Assembly: GCF_001625655.1 (NCBI RefSeq)
Contig: NZ_AUYB01000100.1
Span: forward strand, 1-64,000
Reading direction: 5' to 3'
DNA length: 64,000 nt
From: Pseudoalteromonas luteoviolacea DSM 6061
GTDB lineage: Bacteria > Pseudomonadota > Gammaproteobacteria > Enterobacterales > Alteromonadaceae
Below the pieces are notes generated by a model that saw nothing but the letters and a program-made list of their open reading frames with translations, was not told where the DNA came from and did no database searches. The translations under genes and the position numbers were made by a program. Each line of letters starts with the position of its first letter. The first letter of the stretch is position 1. Of this stretch, positions 17,477-26,417 are shown one piece after another.

Positions 17477-18481
17477 GTGAAAAGCGTTGGTAAAAACGAT
17501 AGAAAATTGTCGATTATAGTGCTAGTAACTTTCCTTTTTGGATGCTCTGAACCGAAGAAAGATCCACAAAATGCCTATAACCATCTTTCTGAAGCGCCGA
17601 TCGATCTGGGGGTAATATCTCAGGACGCCACTGTTGCTGCCTTATTATATGGAGGAAAAGTGACGGTTTCTGACATTTCATCAGCTAAAATTATGAATCA
17701 GTTTGAAGTAGATCAGCTCAATGCAAGTGACTTGTCCCTTTCACAAGATAATAGCCTTCTCGCAGTCAGTTTTGAGAATAAGCTGAGCGTATGGGATTTA
17801 AGAAAAAATGCGCTAAAAGGTCAGTTTTCGATAGCGGGCCACTCAGAATTTGCCAAAATATCGCAGGTCGTGATCTATGCAAATCCGATGTTGGTACTTG
17901 CAGGCATGACTGATGGCACATTAAACCTCATTGATTTTGAGAATAAACTGACAAAGCAAGCAAAATTACACGATGCTAAAATTAGCCATTTAAACTTGGG
18001 GGAGCATAGACAATTAATAATGTCCGCCGGACATGACGGACAAATTAAGTTGTCTCATGTTACTTCCTTAACTCCAAAATATAGTTACGCATTAGAAAAG
18101 CGTGTAACAAGTGCAGCAAGTGGTGCTTTAAATGAGACCTTATTTGTGTCTGATGCACTAAACGAACAATATTTGCTCAAGCCGTTTTCAGACACAGGTA
18201 TGCCAATAAAATTAAATTACCGAGAGCGATTCCGTTGGTTTAGGGCTGCGGCATTGAGTCCTAGTGGACAATATCTGGCCACTGGTTCCAGCAAGTATTG
18301 GTGGACACTCTGGGATGCAAAAAATGGCCGACAAATTGACGCATTTGAAATTGAGTCCGCCACTTCAACCGCCATGATATTGGATATGCACTTTAACAAA
18401 GACAATATTCTGACCACTTTAAGTAGCGATGGTATTATTGAGTTTTGGGATATCAACACGTTAGCTGCAAACCCTAAGTAG
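17477..18481 (+). CDS. WD40-like beta-propeller lipoprotein 1
   Basis: From the GTG at 17477 the product has 334 residues; an AGGA lies six bases upstream, and the frame is open to another GTG at 17462. A lipoprotein signal ends in LFGC. The rest is built of WD-like repeats: LSLSQDNSLLAVSFENKLSV, LIMSAGHDGQIKLSH, YLATGSSKYWWTLWDAKNG and LSSDGIIEFWDI. It would be a lipid-anchored propeller in the envelope, most likely a protein-binding scaffold. The next gene encodes a clear paralogue, so the pair arose by duplication. No enzyme site is visible. Confidence 0.78.
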   Translation: MKSVGKNDRKLSIIVLVTFLFGCSEPKKDPQNAYNHLSEAPIDLGVISQDATVAALLYGGKVTVSDISSAKIMNQFEVDQLNASDLSLSQDNSLLAVSFENKLSVWDLRKNALKGQFSIAGHSEFAKISQVVIYANPMLVLAGMTDGTLNLIDFENKLTKQAKLHDAKISHLNLGEHRQLIMSAGHDGQIKLSHVTSLTPKYSYALEKRVTSAASGALNETLFVSDALNEQYLLKPFSDTGMPIKLNYRERFRWFRAAALSPSGQYLATGSSKYWWTLWDAKNGRQIDAFEIESATSTAMILDMHFNKDNILTTLSSDGIIEFWDINTLAANPK

Positions 18482-18629
18482 TGGCTTAAACCTTGCTGTA
18501 AAAGTCCATCCATCGTGTTATGACTTTATTTGAACACGAGCAAATTGCGAGATTACGATGTACAATTGTATAAATGACTATACTATCCCCAGTCGTTTAA
18601 TCTCGACGTATATTAGAGTGACTAAAGCC

Positions 18630-19616
18630 ATGCTGTTCAGACTGTTTATATTTATTGCCACCTTGTTGCTAGTTGGATGTGATGAAGACGTTGCATTAAG
18701 TAAGGGGACCTTAGATCAGTTGGGAAATAGCGGTGTACTGATTGGGCATTTTTCTGCCGATGGGAGCAAACTGGTAACGGTTGATGGTACTAACGTTCTG
18801 CATGTTTGGGAAACCAGTAATCGAGTTAGAGAGTTTACTGTTCCAAAAGACAAAATGCCTGACTTGGTCAGGGAAGTGGTCATATCGCAAGACAATTCAA
18901 TGCTCATAGTTGTCGGGGACAATGAATTACAATTTTGGTCATTACCGAAACAAAAGTTTGTCACTAAAGTGAGCTTCAATGGGGTGTCTGGCTACGCCTA
19001 TATTACATCTGTCGCATTGGCGCCCACAATGGATAAAATAGTTGTTGCTATGTCAGATGGCACGGTGAACATGGCTAATTTACATACCCAAGTTAATAAT
19101 CAGTTTGCGCCACATACTCGACCTGTGATGCATGTACAGTGGGATGATAAAGGCGAAATGGTAATGACAGCTGCGCAAGATGGCAAACTAGCGCTTTGGC
19201 AATTTGGCTCACCAGAACCTGTGTTTACGAAAGAATTTAACCATCGTGTGACGAGCCTTGCTGTCAGGCGCGACTTTTCAGAGTTTTTTGTATCAGATGC
19301 TTTGGACAATCAAGTGATTGCGACTTTGCTAGATGGTGCGGATAAAAGCGAACTTAAGTATATGGCGCGGTTCAAAGTATTTCGTAAAGCTTTATTTATT
19401 GAACAAAGTGCTTATTTAGCGACCTCGTCCTCTAAATCCCATTTAACCATATGGGATACGAAAAGTGGTAATGAAATAGGAACGTGGCAAATTGATACGC
19501 TTAATGCAGGTGCAACAATTGTAGATATGTATGCGCCTAGCAGGGAAAAATTAGTTACATTAAGCAGTGATGGACTTTTGGAGGAGTGGGCACTAAACAT
19601 GCTTGCAATAAAATAA
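18630..19616 (+). CDS. WD40-like beta-propeller lipoprotein 2
   Basis: The product has 328 residues from the ATG at 18630, where the lipoprotein signal begins (MLFRLFIFIATLLLVGC); the frame is open to 18558. It aligns by eye with the previous gene along its whole length. Examples are FVSDALDNQV against FVSDALNEQ, YLATSSSKSHLTIWDTKSGN against YLATGSSKYWWTLWDAKNG, and LVTLSSDGLLEEWALNMLA against LTTLSSDGIIEFWDINTLA. The two may form a heteromer or serve different partners. The NERD-like gene follows after 72 bases on the same strand. Confidence 0.76.
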   Translation: MLFRLFIFIATLLLVGCDEDVALSKGTLDQLGNSGVLIGHFSADGSKLVTVDGTNVLHVWETSNRVREFTVPKDKMPDLVREVVISQDNSMLIVVGDNELQFWSLPKQKFVTKVSFNGVSGYAYITSVALAPTMDKIVVAMSDGTVNMANLHTQVNNQFAPHTRPVMHVQWDDKGEMVMTAAQDGKLALWQFGSPEPVFTKEFNHRVTSLAVRRDFSEFFVSDALDNQVIATLLDGADKSELKYMARFKVFRKALFIEQSAYLATSSSKSHLTIWDTKSGNEIGTWQIDTLNAGATIVDMYAPSREKLVTLSSDGLLEEWALNMLAIK

Positions 19617-19688
19617 ATGTCGTCTGGCACGCTTAAAAGGTAAGTGACGGTTTAAGTCTGTCTTGGTTTTACAATTAGGTTAGAGAAG

Positions 19689-20897
19689 ATGAACAGATGG
19701 ATTTTGTTTTTTATTGTATTTTCAGGTGGTGTGGTTGCAAGCACTGAACAGCTTGACCAAAGGCAGTGCGCGCGTTTTACGGCAGAGTTAGAGTTTTTGC
19801 GTCATATTAGTACGTTGAAGGAAGGCGAGGAAGCCCGATTGCTAAGGCTACTGGAACGCCTTCAGACGTATTGTAAAGTGCCTAAAGATACCAATCGACA
19901 ACCCCTTTCCTCAAAAAATCAACCTGCTGTTGTTTATGGTGGCACTTCGCACAAGAACCAAGAAACGCGTGAACGGTGGCTTGCTTATTTTCAAAAACCG
20001 ATGATTTGTCACCATGGTGCTCAGGATTTCGCAAGCGCAGTAAAATGCGCCGAACAAGTTGCTATCCAACGACAAGCGTTTGAAGTGATGCTTCGCAAAG
20101 AGCAAGAGCAAGCGCAAAAAATACAGCGCCTGCAAAGAGAGCCTTCTGACACTATCGATGAGTCTAGCTTTGCTGAGTCTGCAACTGAAAATCAACAAAG
20201 CGCAGAAAAAAACGTCGTGGAGCAAGCTTCTAACAAACCTTCGCCAGTGGACTTCGATGTAGAAGAAACAAAAAAGGGACATTTTGATCGCTTTATAATG
20301 TGGCTAAGTGTTATTGCTGCTGGCTATATAATTATTGAACTGATCAAATTTCGCTTTAAAGGAAACACAAGCAATCCAAAAAGACAAAAACGTTCTTTTA
20401 TAAATACGTACAAGCTACTTACAAGCAGATTGGACAACAAAAAATATATTGTGTTGTATCGAAGTATGAGTCCCTTGCTTGAGGAGTTGGATATAGACGC
20501 TATAGTTTTGTCTCCTTTTGGTGTTTTTGCGCTTATATATTGCCCTCAAGTTGGCATTATCGAAGCTGATATTCAAGGCGAAATGTGGAATGTAATCGAA
20601 GAGGGGTCATCTAATTTCTTTTTGAATCCAGCCAATGTTGCAAAAGTTAGGATTGCAAATCTAAGCAAGTGCATTGGCGCAAAGAGTGGTGTGAGATGTA
20701 TGATAGTATTTGACGATGAATCAGAGTTTTACCCTGGTCAACCTTTCAACTGTTTTAGAAGCGAAGAAGTTGCCATAGAAGTAATGCGATATACACAGTA
20801 TATGTTTAGCTTTGAGCAACTGAGGTACTTTGAGCAAAGGTTGTTTTCGGCCGAAAGCTTACTTACAACAGATGCACAATTGGCGAGTAATTCATAG
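19689..20897 (+). CDS. Membrane-anchored NERD-like protein
   Basis: This 402-residue protein has an N-terminal signal or anchor (MNRWILFFIVFSGGVVAS). A hydrophilic, partly coiled-coil part with several Cys residues follows (20-195), then a transmembrane helix (about 201-218) followed by a basic stretch (KFRFKG...KRQKRSF), so the C-terminal part should be cytoplasmic. The segment at about 250-360 resembles a NERD domain (ELDIDAIVLSPFGVFALIYCPQVGIIEADIQG, matching the VxxxG.FxIExK pattern), but the usual Lys after the Glu is not obvious. A nuclease activity is therefore uncertain. It may work with the two lipoproteins upstream. Confidence 0.65.
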   Translation: MNRWILFFIVFSGGVVASTEQLDQRQCARFTAELEFLRHISTLKEGEEARLLRLLERLQTYCKVPKDTNRQPLSSKNQPAVVYGGTSHKNQETRERWLAYFQKPMICHHGAQDFASAVKCAEQVAIQRQAFEVMLRKEQEQAQKIQRLQREPSDTIDESSFAESATENQQSAEKNVVEQASNKPSPVDFDVEETKKGHFDRFIMWLSVIAAGYIIIELIKFRFKGNTSNPKRQKRSFINTYKLLTSRLDNKKYIVLYRSMSPLLEELDIDAIVLSPFGVFALIYCPQVGIIEADIQGEMWNVIEEGSSNFFLNPANVAKVRIANLSKCIGAKSGVRCMIVFDDESEFYPGQPFNCFRSEEVAIEVMRYTQYMFSFEQLRYFEQRLFSAESLLTTDAQLASNS

Positions 20898-21039
20898 GTT
20901 CGAATAGCAAGATAAATTACTTATTTATTTGCTAAATATTATGATTTTTGATGCGTCTGATAGAAAATAGGGTTACAATTGCTGTCTTTTATCATTAGCA
21001 CCCTCTAATTACTAGTTACAAAGGTTTCTCAAGTTTCGA

Positions 21040-21930
21040 ATGACCGATCTTACAACTCATGAGGCTTCTCGCAAGCGCTTGTTAATTGCGCTCGCCTTAA
21101 CATGTACATTTATGTTGATACAGGTAGTTGCAGCGCATTATGCTAACTCTCTTGCTGTATTGGCAGATGCTGGGCACTTGTTTGTACACAATAGCTCTTT
21201 ATTTATTGCCCTTATCGCTTCTAGTGTGGCTGTAAAGCTGGCAAAAAACTTCAATGAAGGATACAAAAAAGCTGAATACACCGGCGGTTTACTTAATGGT
21301 ATTTTGTATCTTTCAATCGCAATCATCATCTTACTAGAAGCAACGCAACGAATTGAACTTCATAGCCAAGGGCATGTGCACGAAGTTAACACTTTTGTGA
21401 TGGCAACAGTGTCAGGTGTAGGCTTTTTGTTCCATGGTTTGGCTGCATGGGTGCTATACAAAGGCCGTAAAGATAGCATCAATGTATATGCTGTCTTCTT
21501 GCATTCATTCTTTGATTTGCTTTCAACTATTTCTACATTTATCGCAGGTATTTTGATCCACTTGACTGGCTGGAATATTATCGATGTATTGTCGAGTATG
21601 CTGATTTCATGTTTTGTGTTATTTACAGGTTTAAAGGTCATTAAAACCTGTATTGTTGGGCTACTCGATAAAGGTACTTCTTTACCAGCTGTTGAGCGAG
21701 TAGAGCAGGCTATAATAGAAACAGAACATGTGGAAAGTGTTCACAATATTACAGTGTCCAACACAGATAGTACTTTGATGGTTGGTGCGCATATAGTATT
21801 GAAGCATCATTGCACGGTTGAAATGCATGATGACGCTTGTCGTTATCAAGTAGAAGCGAGACTAAAACAGCTTTTTTCTGTACAAAAGTGTGTCTTACAA
21901 ATAGAAAGTCACAATTGTCCCCACCATTAA
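21040..21930 (+). CDS. Cation diffusion facilitator (zinc-type) with altered metal site
   Basis: The product is a 296-residue CDF transporter with six transmembrane helices and a C-terminal domain (about 205-290) rich in His and Cys (HHCTVEMHDDACRY). In helix 2 the usual His-x3-Asp metal pair reads His46-x3-His50 (ADAGHLFVHN). In helix 5 the pair is the normal His155-x3-Asp159 (HSFFD). CDF proteins export Zn, Co, Cd or Fe in exchange for protons. The D-to-H change at the second ligand may alter metal choice. It precedes the hybrid kinase gene by 57 bases on the same strand. Confidence 0.85.
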   Translation: MTDLTTHEASRKRLLIALALTCTFMLIQVVAAHYANSLAVLADAGHLFVHNSSLFIALIASSVAVKLAKNFNEGYKKAEYTGGLLNGILYLSIAIIILLEATQRIELHSQGHVHEVNTFVMATVSGVGFLFHGLAAWVLYKGRKDSINVYAVFLHSFFDLLSTISTFIAGILIHLTGWNIIDVLSSMLISCFVLFTGLKVIKTCIVGLLDKGTSLPAVERVEQAIIETEHVESVHNITVSNTDSTLMVGAHIVLKHHCTVEMHDDACRYQVEARLKQLFSVQKCVLQIESHNCPHH

Positions 21931-21987
21931 ACTTGGCAAATTACCAGCTTTCCTTTATTTTTTAATAGAATATAAAAGGAGCTGGTA

Positions 21988-24765
21988 TTGCTAAATTACA
22001 TCACAAAGTTACCAAAATTGGTTGTTGCGCTCTTTTTGGGCGTGTTGGGTGGCGTAGCCAACCTGTTACCAATTTGGTTTTTAGATAGCTCAGAGTTCCT
22101 GTTTGGGCAACTGTTTGTCATCCTGTGTTTACTTGCACTGGGTTGGCAATATGCCATCTTAGCTGTTGGAGTAGGTGCAATATTTTTGTTGTATCGGTGG
22201 GGGCACTGCCTTCCTTCAGTTGTCTTTCTTATTGAAATTATTTGGTTACAGGTATTTTGTGTACGGGCCAATAAGCCACTATTCATGAGAGGGCTTGGGT
22301 TTTGGGTCTTATTTGGTATCCCCATCCTATTTATTATGGGCAAGTTCGTGTTGGGCCTGACACTGCTTGTAATTTTTACAGCGCTTGCCAAATACATGAT
22401 AAATGCAGCTGTTTATTTGGCAATTGTTGACCTTACCTCACTGTTCTTATTTAAAAGAATGTGGCAAGCAAAGTCGTTGTATCAGATCCTCAACTATATG
22501 ATAAGTCACTTGATCATTTTAGTGGTACTTATCACGACAATTGTGCTTACCAATAGTCACTATAAACGTATCGAATTTGAAGTTACAGCTCAGCTGCATG
22601 ACGCCTCTGTGAGCGCATTGAAGCAAATTGATGACTATTTAGAGAGTTACCGTCGGGCTATTAACATTGCGGCACAAGATATTCAGTCAGGTGTCGATAA
22701 ACAGCAAGTTATTAACCGTTTGGTGGATACCTACCCAAATTTCAGAACTGCAATTGTCGCGGACCAAAGTGCTTTTGTGACACATTTCTATCCTGATGCG
22801 TTAAAAACCAGCTTGGTAGGAGAAGTGCCATCCGTTGCTGACAGAGAGTATTTTATACAAGCCCCTTATTATCCAAATGGCTATGTATCAGGTATTTTTC
22901 AGGGAAGAGGATTTGGCAATGACCCAGTAGTTGCCGTGTCAGCACCTCTGTATGAGGACGGTATATTTCAGGGTATTGTTGAAAGCTCGTTATTCTTCGA
23001 GTCCTTTGAACAGTTTATTCCAAAGGTACTTGCGCAAAAAGGGCACTTACTGATTGTGGACCACGAGAATAATATTGTTTTTAGTTCGCTTAAGTCAGAC
23101 TTCAACATACTTGATAACGTTGCCAATGACCAACTCGCGGAGCTTACTGAGTCTACAGATGAGATATACATCAGTAATAATCGAGATGTGTTCTATCGTC
23201 AAAGTGTTGAATCGGACATTTTCAACTGGCGAGTGATCAGCCTCATTGAAAGAAAGCATGTTAATTTAGCTGTGGCGTCGGCTTGGATTCAGTCTTTTGT
23301 GCTAGCACTATTTATCATCGCTATAAGCAGTTTTTTAGTGAATCGTATGACAAGAGTATTTACAAAACCCATCGTGGATTTGAGTCACAGCATCAACTCT
23401 TTTGACCCTGGAGCAAAAATGTCTGAGGTGAACAATACCTCCGAAGGAAGTTGTTTAGAAGTTATTACTTTGCAGCAGCAGTTTTCTCAATTGGCGTTTA
23501 AGCTCTCCATGAACTTTGCAAAGTTAAATAGTGCTAATCAAGAAAACGAGCAACTTAACCACAAACTCAAGGACTTTAATGAGCATTTAGAGCAAGAAGT
23601 TAGTGAAAAAACAGAAGAGTTAATAATTGCTTTGGAGCGTGCAAACAAAGCGAGTTCTGCAAAGAGTCAGTTTCTCGCAAATATGAGCCATGAGATCAGG
23701 ACGCCTCTAAACGGGATAATTGGTATGTCTGAGGAGTTGATTGGTAGGGAGCCTGACCCAGATTCAAAAGTGCAATTGGATATTATCCATCAGTCAGCTC
23801 ACAAATTACTATTGATTTTAAATGATATTTTAGACTACTCAAAAATTGAAGCAGGTGCACTTGAATTATCGAAGCATGACACTGATGTTCAAAAGTTCGT
23901 CAAATCAATATCAACGGCATTTGAAAAGTCCCTCAATAAACCTGAGGTCGAATTTGTTTGCAGCATGGCTGAAAATGTTCCATCAATTTTAGTGTTCGAT
24001 GACCTAAGGTTAAGCCAAGTTATTAATAACCTTCTGAGTAATGCAGGAAAATTCACTGAGCAGGGAACAATAAAACTCGATGTGAGCTATGAGCAAGGTT
24101 TGCTGGAGCTGCTAGTAAAAGATACAGGTATAGGTATAGCCCAAAATGCGCAAAAAGACTTGTTCGATGAGTTTACCCAGGCTGATCTTTCTACAACACG
24201 CAAATATGGCGGCACAGGTCTTGGACTGACAATATGCAAACGCCTCATTAATCTAATGGACGGTCAGTTGAGTTTTCAATCTACAGAAAATATTGGCAGC
24301 GAGTTTATGGTAGAGATACCAGCAGAAGTAGGTAAGGCGCCACAACAAGTAATGGCAAGTGCAGAGATTCCGAACCTAGAGAAGGTGAAAGTATTATTGG
24401 TTGAAGATAACCCCATCAATCAGATAGTCGCCATTCAGTTTCTTGCAAAAACAAGTTGTACCATTGTAAAAGCTCAAGATGGCGTAGAAGCTTTAAAAGC
24501 AATGCAAGAGCAATTGTTCGACGTCATTTTAATGGATTGTCAGATGCCTAATATGGATGGATTTGAGTGTACGCGTATTATTCGTCAGCAATCTGATAAG
24601 TACGGCACTCCTCATATCATTGCAATTACAGCAAATGCATTTGCTGAGGACAAAGAAAAGTGTTTGCAGGCTGGTATGGATGACTTTGTTGCGAAACCAA
24701 TTGAATCTCAGGCATTGTACTCGTGCCTTGCTAATTGGAAGAGGCTGTTTGGTGGTGGGGCATAA
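21988..24765 (+). CDS. Hybrid sensor histidine kinase
   Basis: This 925-residue membrane kinase starts at TTG, seven bases after AAAGGA. Its order of domains is about eight N-terminal transmembrane segments in a MASE-like region (1-200), an extracytoplasmic Cache-like sensor (205-420), a helix and HAMP-like linker, a coiled coil (510-555), HisKA with His568 (NMSHEIRTPLNG), HATPase with an N-box and GTGLGL, and a receiver with Asp850 (VILMDCQMPNMDG). It senses an unknown external ligand and phosphorelays to its own receiver and then presumably to another protein. No partner regulator lies beside it. Confidence 0.88.
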   Translation: MLNYITKLPKLVVALFLGVLGGVANLLPIWFLDSSEFLFGQLFVILCLLALGWQYAILAVGVGAIFLLYRWGHCLPSVVFLIEIIWLQVFCVRANKPLFMRGLGFWVLFGIPILFIMGKFVLGLTLLVIFTALAKYMINAAVYLAIVDLTSLFLFKRMWQAKSLYQILNYMISHLIILVVLITTIVLTNSHYKRIEFEVTAQLHDASVSALKQIDDYLESYRRAINIAAQDIQSGVDKQQVINRLVDTYPNFRTAIVADQSAFVTHFYPDALKTSLVGEVPSVADREYFIQAPYYPNGYVSGIFQGRGFGNDPVVAVSAPLYEDGIFQGIVESSLFFESFEQFIPKVLAQKGHLLIVDHENNIVFSSLKSDFNILDNVANDQLAELTESTDEIYISNNRDVFYRQSVESDIFNWRVISLIERKHVNLAVASAWIQSFVLALFIIAISSFLVNRMTRVFTKPIVDLSHSINSFDPGAKMSEVNNTSEGSCLEVITLQQQFSQLAFKLSMNFAKLNSANQENEQLNHKLKDFNEHLEQEVSEKTEELIIALERANKASSAKSQFLANMSHEIRTPLNGIIGMSEELIGREPDPDSKVQLDIIHQSAHKLLLILNDILDYSKIEAGALELSKHDTDVQKFVKSISTAFEKSLNKPEVEFVCSMAENVPSILVFDDLRLSQVINNLLSNAGKFTEQGTIKLDVSYEQGLLELLVKDTGIGIAQNAQKDLFDEFTQADLSTTRKYGGTGLGLTICKRLINLMDGQLSFQSTENIGSEFMVEIPAEVGKAPQQVMASAEIPNLEKVKVLLVEDNPINQIVAIQFLAKTSCTIVKAQDGVEALKAMQEQLFDVILMDCQMPNMDGFECTRIIRQQSDKYGTPHIIAITANAFAEDKEKCLQAGMDDFVAKPIESQALYSCLANWKRLFGGGA

Positions 24766-24845
24766 GAAGCTGTTGTTTAATTGCACAAAAAGGAAGAGTT
24801 GGCGAGTTTAACTCAAAATAAAATTCCTTATCTATCAATGTTATT

Positions 24846-24864
24846 AGTAATTATTCTCATTTTT
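24846..24864. promoter_or_regulatory. Fur-box candidate before bfd
   Basis: The minus-strand 19-mer AAAAATGAGAATAATTACT matches the Fur consensus GATAATGATAATCATTATC at 13 of 19 positions. It lies 80 bases before the bfd start, which fits iron repression of bfd in other bacteria. Confidence 0.5.
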
Positions 24865-24943
24865 ATGCTAATGCTTGTTGATAACTATTTTTGTTTAGAT
24901 TAAACTTACTTCCAGTTGATGTAATTGAGATTGGTTTTCATTC

Positions 24944-25138
24944 ATGTATATTTGTATTTGTCACGGAGTTACCGACAATAAAATCGCACAAGCTATCGAT
25001 GATGGTGCGAGATCTATGAGGGATCTTAGTAAAGATCTTGGCGTAGGTACGCAGTGTGGCAAATGTTGTAATTGCACGAAGAAAATTCTGAACGAAAAAC
25101 TGATTGAAATTGTAGATGTGACAGAGCAAGTCGCATAA
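24944..25138 (+). CDS. bfd: Bacterioferritin-associated ferredoxin
   Basis: This 64-residue [2Fe-2S] ferredoxin opens with MYICICHGVTDNKI and has a second cysteine pair with the CGKCC arrangement. The ligands fit the Bfd pattern Cys-x-Cys...Cys-x2-Cys (4, 6, then about 39 and 42). Bfd docks on bacterioferritin and passes electrons to its heme so that stored iron is released. It lies opposite two bacterioferritin genes, the expected partners. A Fur-box candidate upstream predicts expression under iron shortage. Confidence 0.93.
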   Translation: MYICICHGVTDNKIAQAIDDGARSMRDLSKDLGVGTQCGKCCNCTKKILNEKLIEIVDVTEQVA

Positions 25139-25151
25139 GAATTCTAGAAAT

Positions 25152-25177
25152 AAAAAAGGGCCTACTGGCCCTTTTTT
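25152..25177. terminator. Bidirectional terminator between bfd and bfr
   Basis: AAAAAAGGGCC (25152-25162) pairs with GGCCCTTTTTT (25167-25177) over a 4-nt loop. The T-tract exists on both strands, so it can end both convergent transcripts. Confidence 0.9.
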
Positions 25178-25189
25178 ATTTGCCTAGAT

Positions 25190-25654
25190 TTACATCTGAG
25201 ACTGCAAATAGTTTTCTGTACCTGTTGCTTTTAGTAGGTGTAATTGGGTTTCTAGCCAATCGATTTGCTCTTCTTGCTCATTTTGGATGTTGTCCAAAGC
25301 TTCTCTACTGATATAGTCTTGCTTCTCTTCACACAATGCAATGGCACTTTGTAAATCTACCAATGATGCTTCTTCAAACTGCATATTGGCATTTAGCATC
25401 TCTGGAACATTTTCTCCAATATTGAGCCTGCCTAGATCTTGCAAGTTAGGCAATCCCTCTAAGAACAAAACACGTTCTATCAATCTATCAGCATTTTTCA
25501 TTTTTTGAATTGACACTTTGTAGTCAGCTTTATCAAGCTTTGGAAAGCCAAAGTCTTTGAACATACGTGCATGTAAAAAGTATTGGTTAATACCTACAAG
25601 TTCATTAGCAAGTACTTTATTAAGCGCAACAATGACTTCTCTATCGCCTTTCAT
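25190..25654 (-). CDS. bfr: Bacterioferritin, heme-binding subunit
   Basis: The product is a 154-residue four-helix bacterioferritin. It keeps the heme ligand Met52 (KMKNADR), Glu18 and Glu94. It has lost most of the ferroxidase diiron site: position 51 is Lys instead of Glu, 54 is Asn instead of His, 127 is Gln instead of Glu, and 130 is Gln instead of His. It can therefore hold heme at the subunit interface but should not oxidise iron alone. The next gene upstream encodes the opposite type, so the two subunits probably co-assemble into one 24-mer. It follows that gene by 12 bases in one operon. Confidence 0.9.
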   Translation of the reverse strand: MKGDREVIVALNKVLANELVGINQYFLHARMFKDFGFPKLDKADYKVSIQKMKNADRLIERVLFLEGLPNLQDLGRLNIGENVPEMLNANMQFEEASLVDLQSAIALCEEKQDYISREALDNIQNEQEEQIDWLETQLHLLKATGTENYLQSQM

Positions 25655-25666
25655 AGACTTAGCTCC

Positions 25667-26137
25667 TTATACTAATTGTGATTGCAGGTAATTTTGAATT
25701 CCGACTTTGTCGATTAGGCCGATTTGTTGCTCTAGCCAGTAAACATGGTCTTCTTCAGTATCAAATAGGAGCTTTTCTAAAACAGCTCGAGATTGGTAAT
25801 CTTGCTCTTCTTCACATGCTTTGATGGCATCTTTTACACAAGCTACTACTTCTAACTCTAGTTTAAGGTCATTTTCCATCATTGACTTTACGTCATGTCC
25901 AATTAATAAATCACGGCGCTTGGTCATATTTGGCACGCCTTCCAAGAATAGAATGCGTTTTATTAGCCAATCAGCATGAGTCGTCTCTTCTTCCATTTCA
26001 TGGTTTAAGCGCTCATATAACTTATTTAAACCCCAATCTTCATACATACGCGAATGAATGAAGTATTGGTCGATGGCTGCCAATTCGTTTGCCAGTAGCG
26101 CATTAAATGCATCAATGATCTTTTGTTTACCTTTCAT
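25667..26137 (-). CDS. bfr: Bacterioferritin, ferroxidase subunit
   Basis: This 156-residue bacterioferritin keeps the ferroxidase ligands Glu18, Glu51, His54, Glu94 and a Glu/His pair near 128 and 131. It has Thr at 52, where heme-binding subunits have Met. It should oxidise and store iron but not bind heme. It is upstream of the heme-type subunit with a 12-bp gap and shows the same ANEL...QYF...HSRM start. A Fur-box candidate lies 93 bases upstream. The shape is the same as two-subunit bacterioferritins described in Neisseria and Magnetospirillum. Confidence 0.92.
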   Translation of the reverse strand: MKGKQKIIDAFNALLANELAAIDQYFIHSRMYEDWGLNKLYERLNHEMEEETTHADWLIKRILFLEGVPNMTKRRDLLIGHDVKSMMENDLKLELEVVACVKDAIKACEEEQDYQSRAVLEKLLFDTEEDHVYWLEQQIGLIDKVGIQNYLQSQLV

Positions 26138-26229
26138 AGGTCTTTCCTCAAACTCTGACTGATGTGGCTATTTTATATAAAGAGATTTTATTGTCAATAA
26201 ATTCCTTATAAATCAATGGTTTATCAATT

Positions 26230-26248
26230 GATTCTTATTCTCATTTTC
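26230..26248. promoter_or_regulatory. Fur-box candidate between bfr and the sodA operon
   Basis: The minus-strand 19-mer GAAAATGAGAATAAGAATC matches the Fur consensus at 14 of 19 positions. It lies in the 280-bp gap between the divergent bfr and orf-sodA transcripts, so it may control either or both. Confidence 0.6.
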
Positions 26249-26355
26249 GTTGTTATTTATTCTTTTAGCTAAATTTTGCTCGAATTTTATAAAGGTTCTG
26301 GTAAATATTTACAAGAATAAATGCAAATGATCCCAATAATGCAAATAAAAACAAT

Positions 26356-26384
26356 TTGCATTAAGGTGTTTGTTTTGTTTATAG
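26356..26384 (+). promoter_or_regulatory. Promoter candidate for the orf-sodA transcript
   Basis: TTGCAT (26356-26361) and TTATAG (26379-26384) are 17 bases apart. The first ORF begins at 26418 with a GGGAG ribosome site. The -10 match is only moderate. Confidence 0.35.
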
Positions 26385-26417
26385 TTGTGAGGTGTATAGC
26401 AATCTAAGGGGAGCGTA

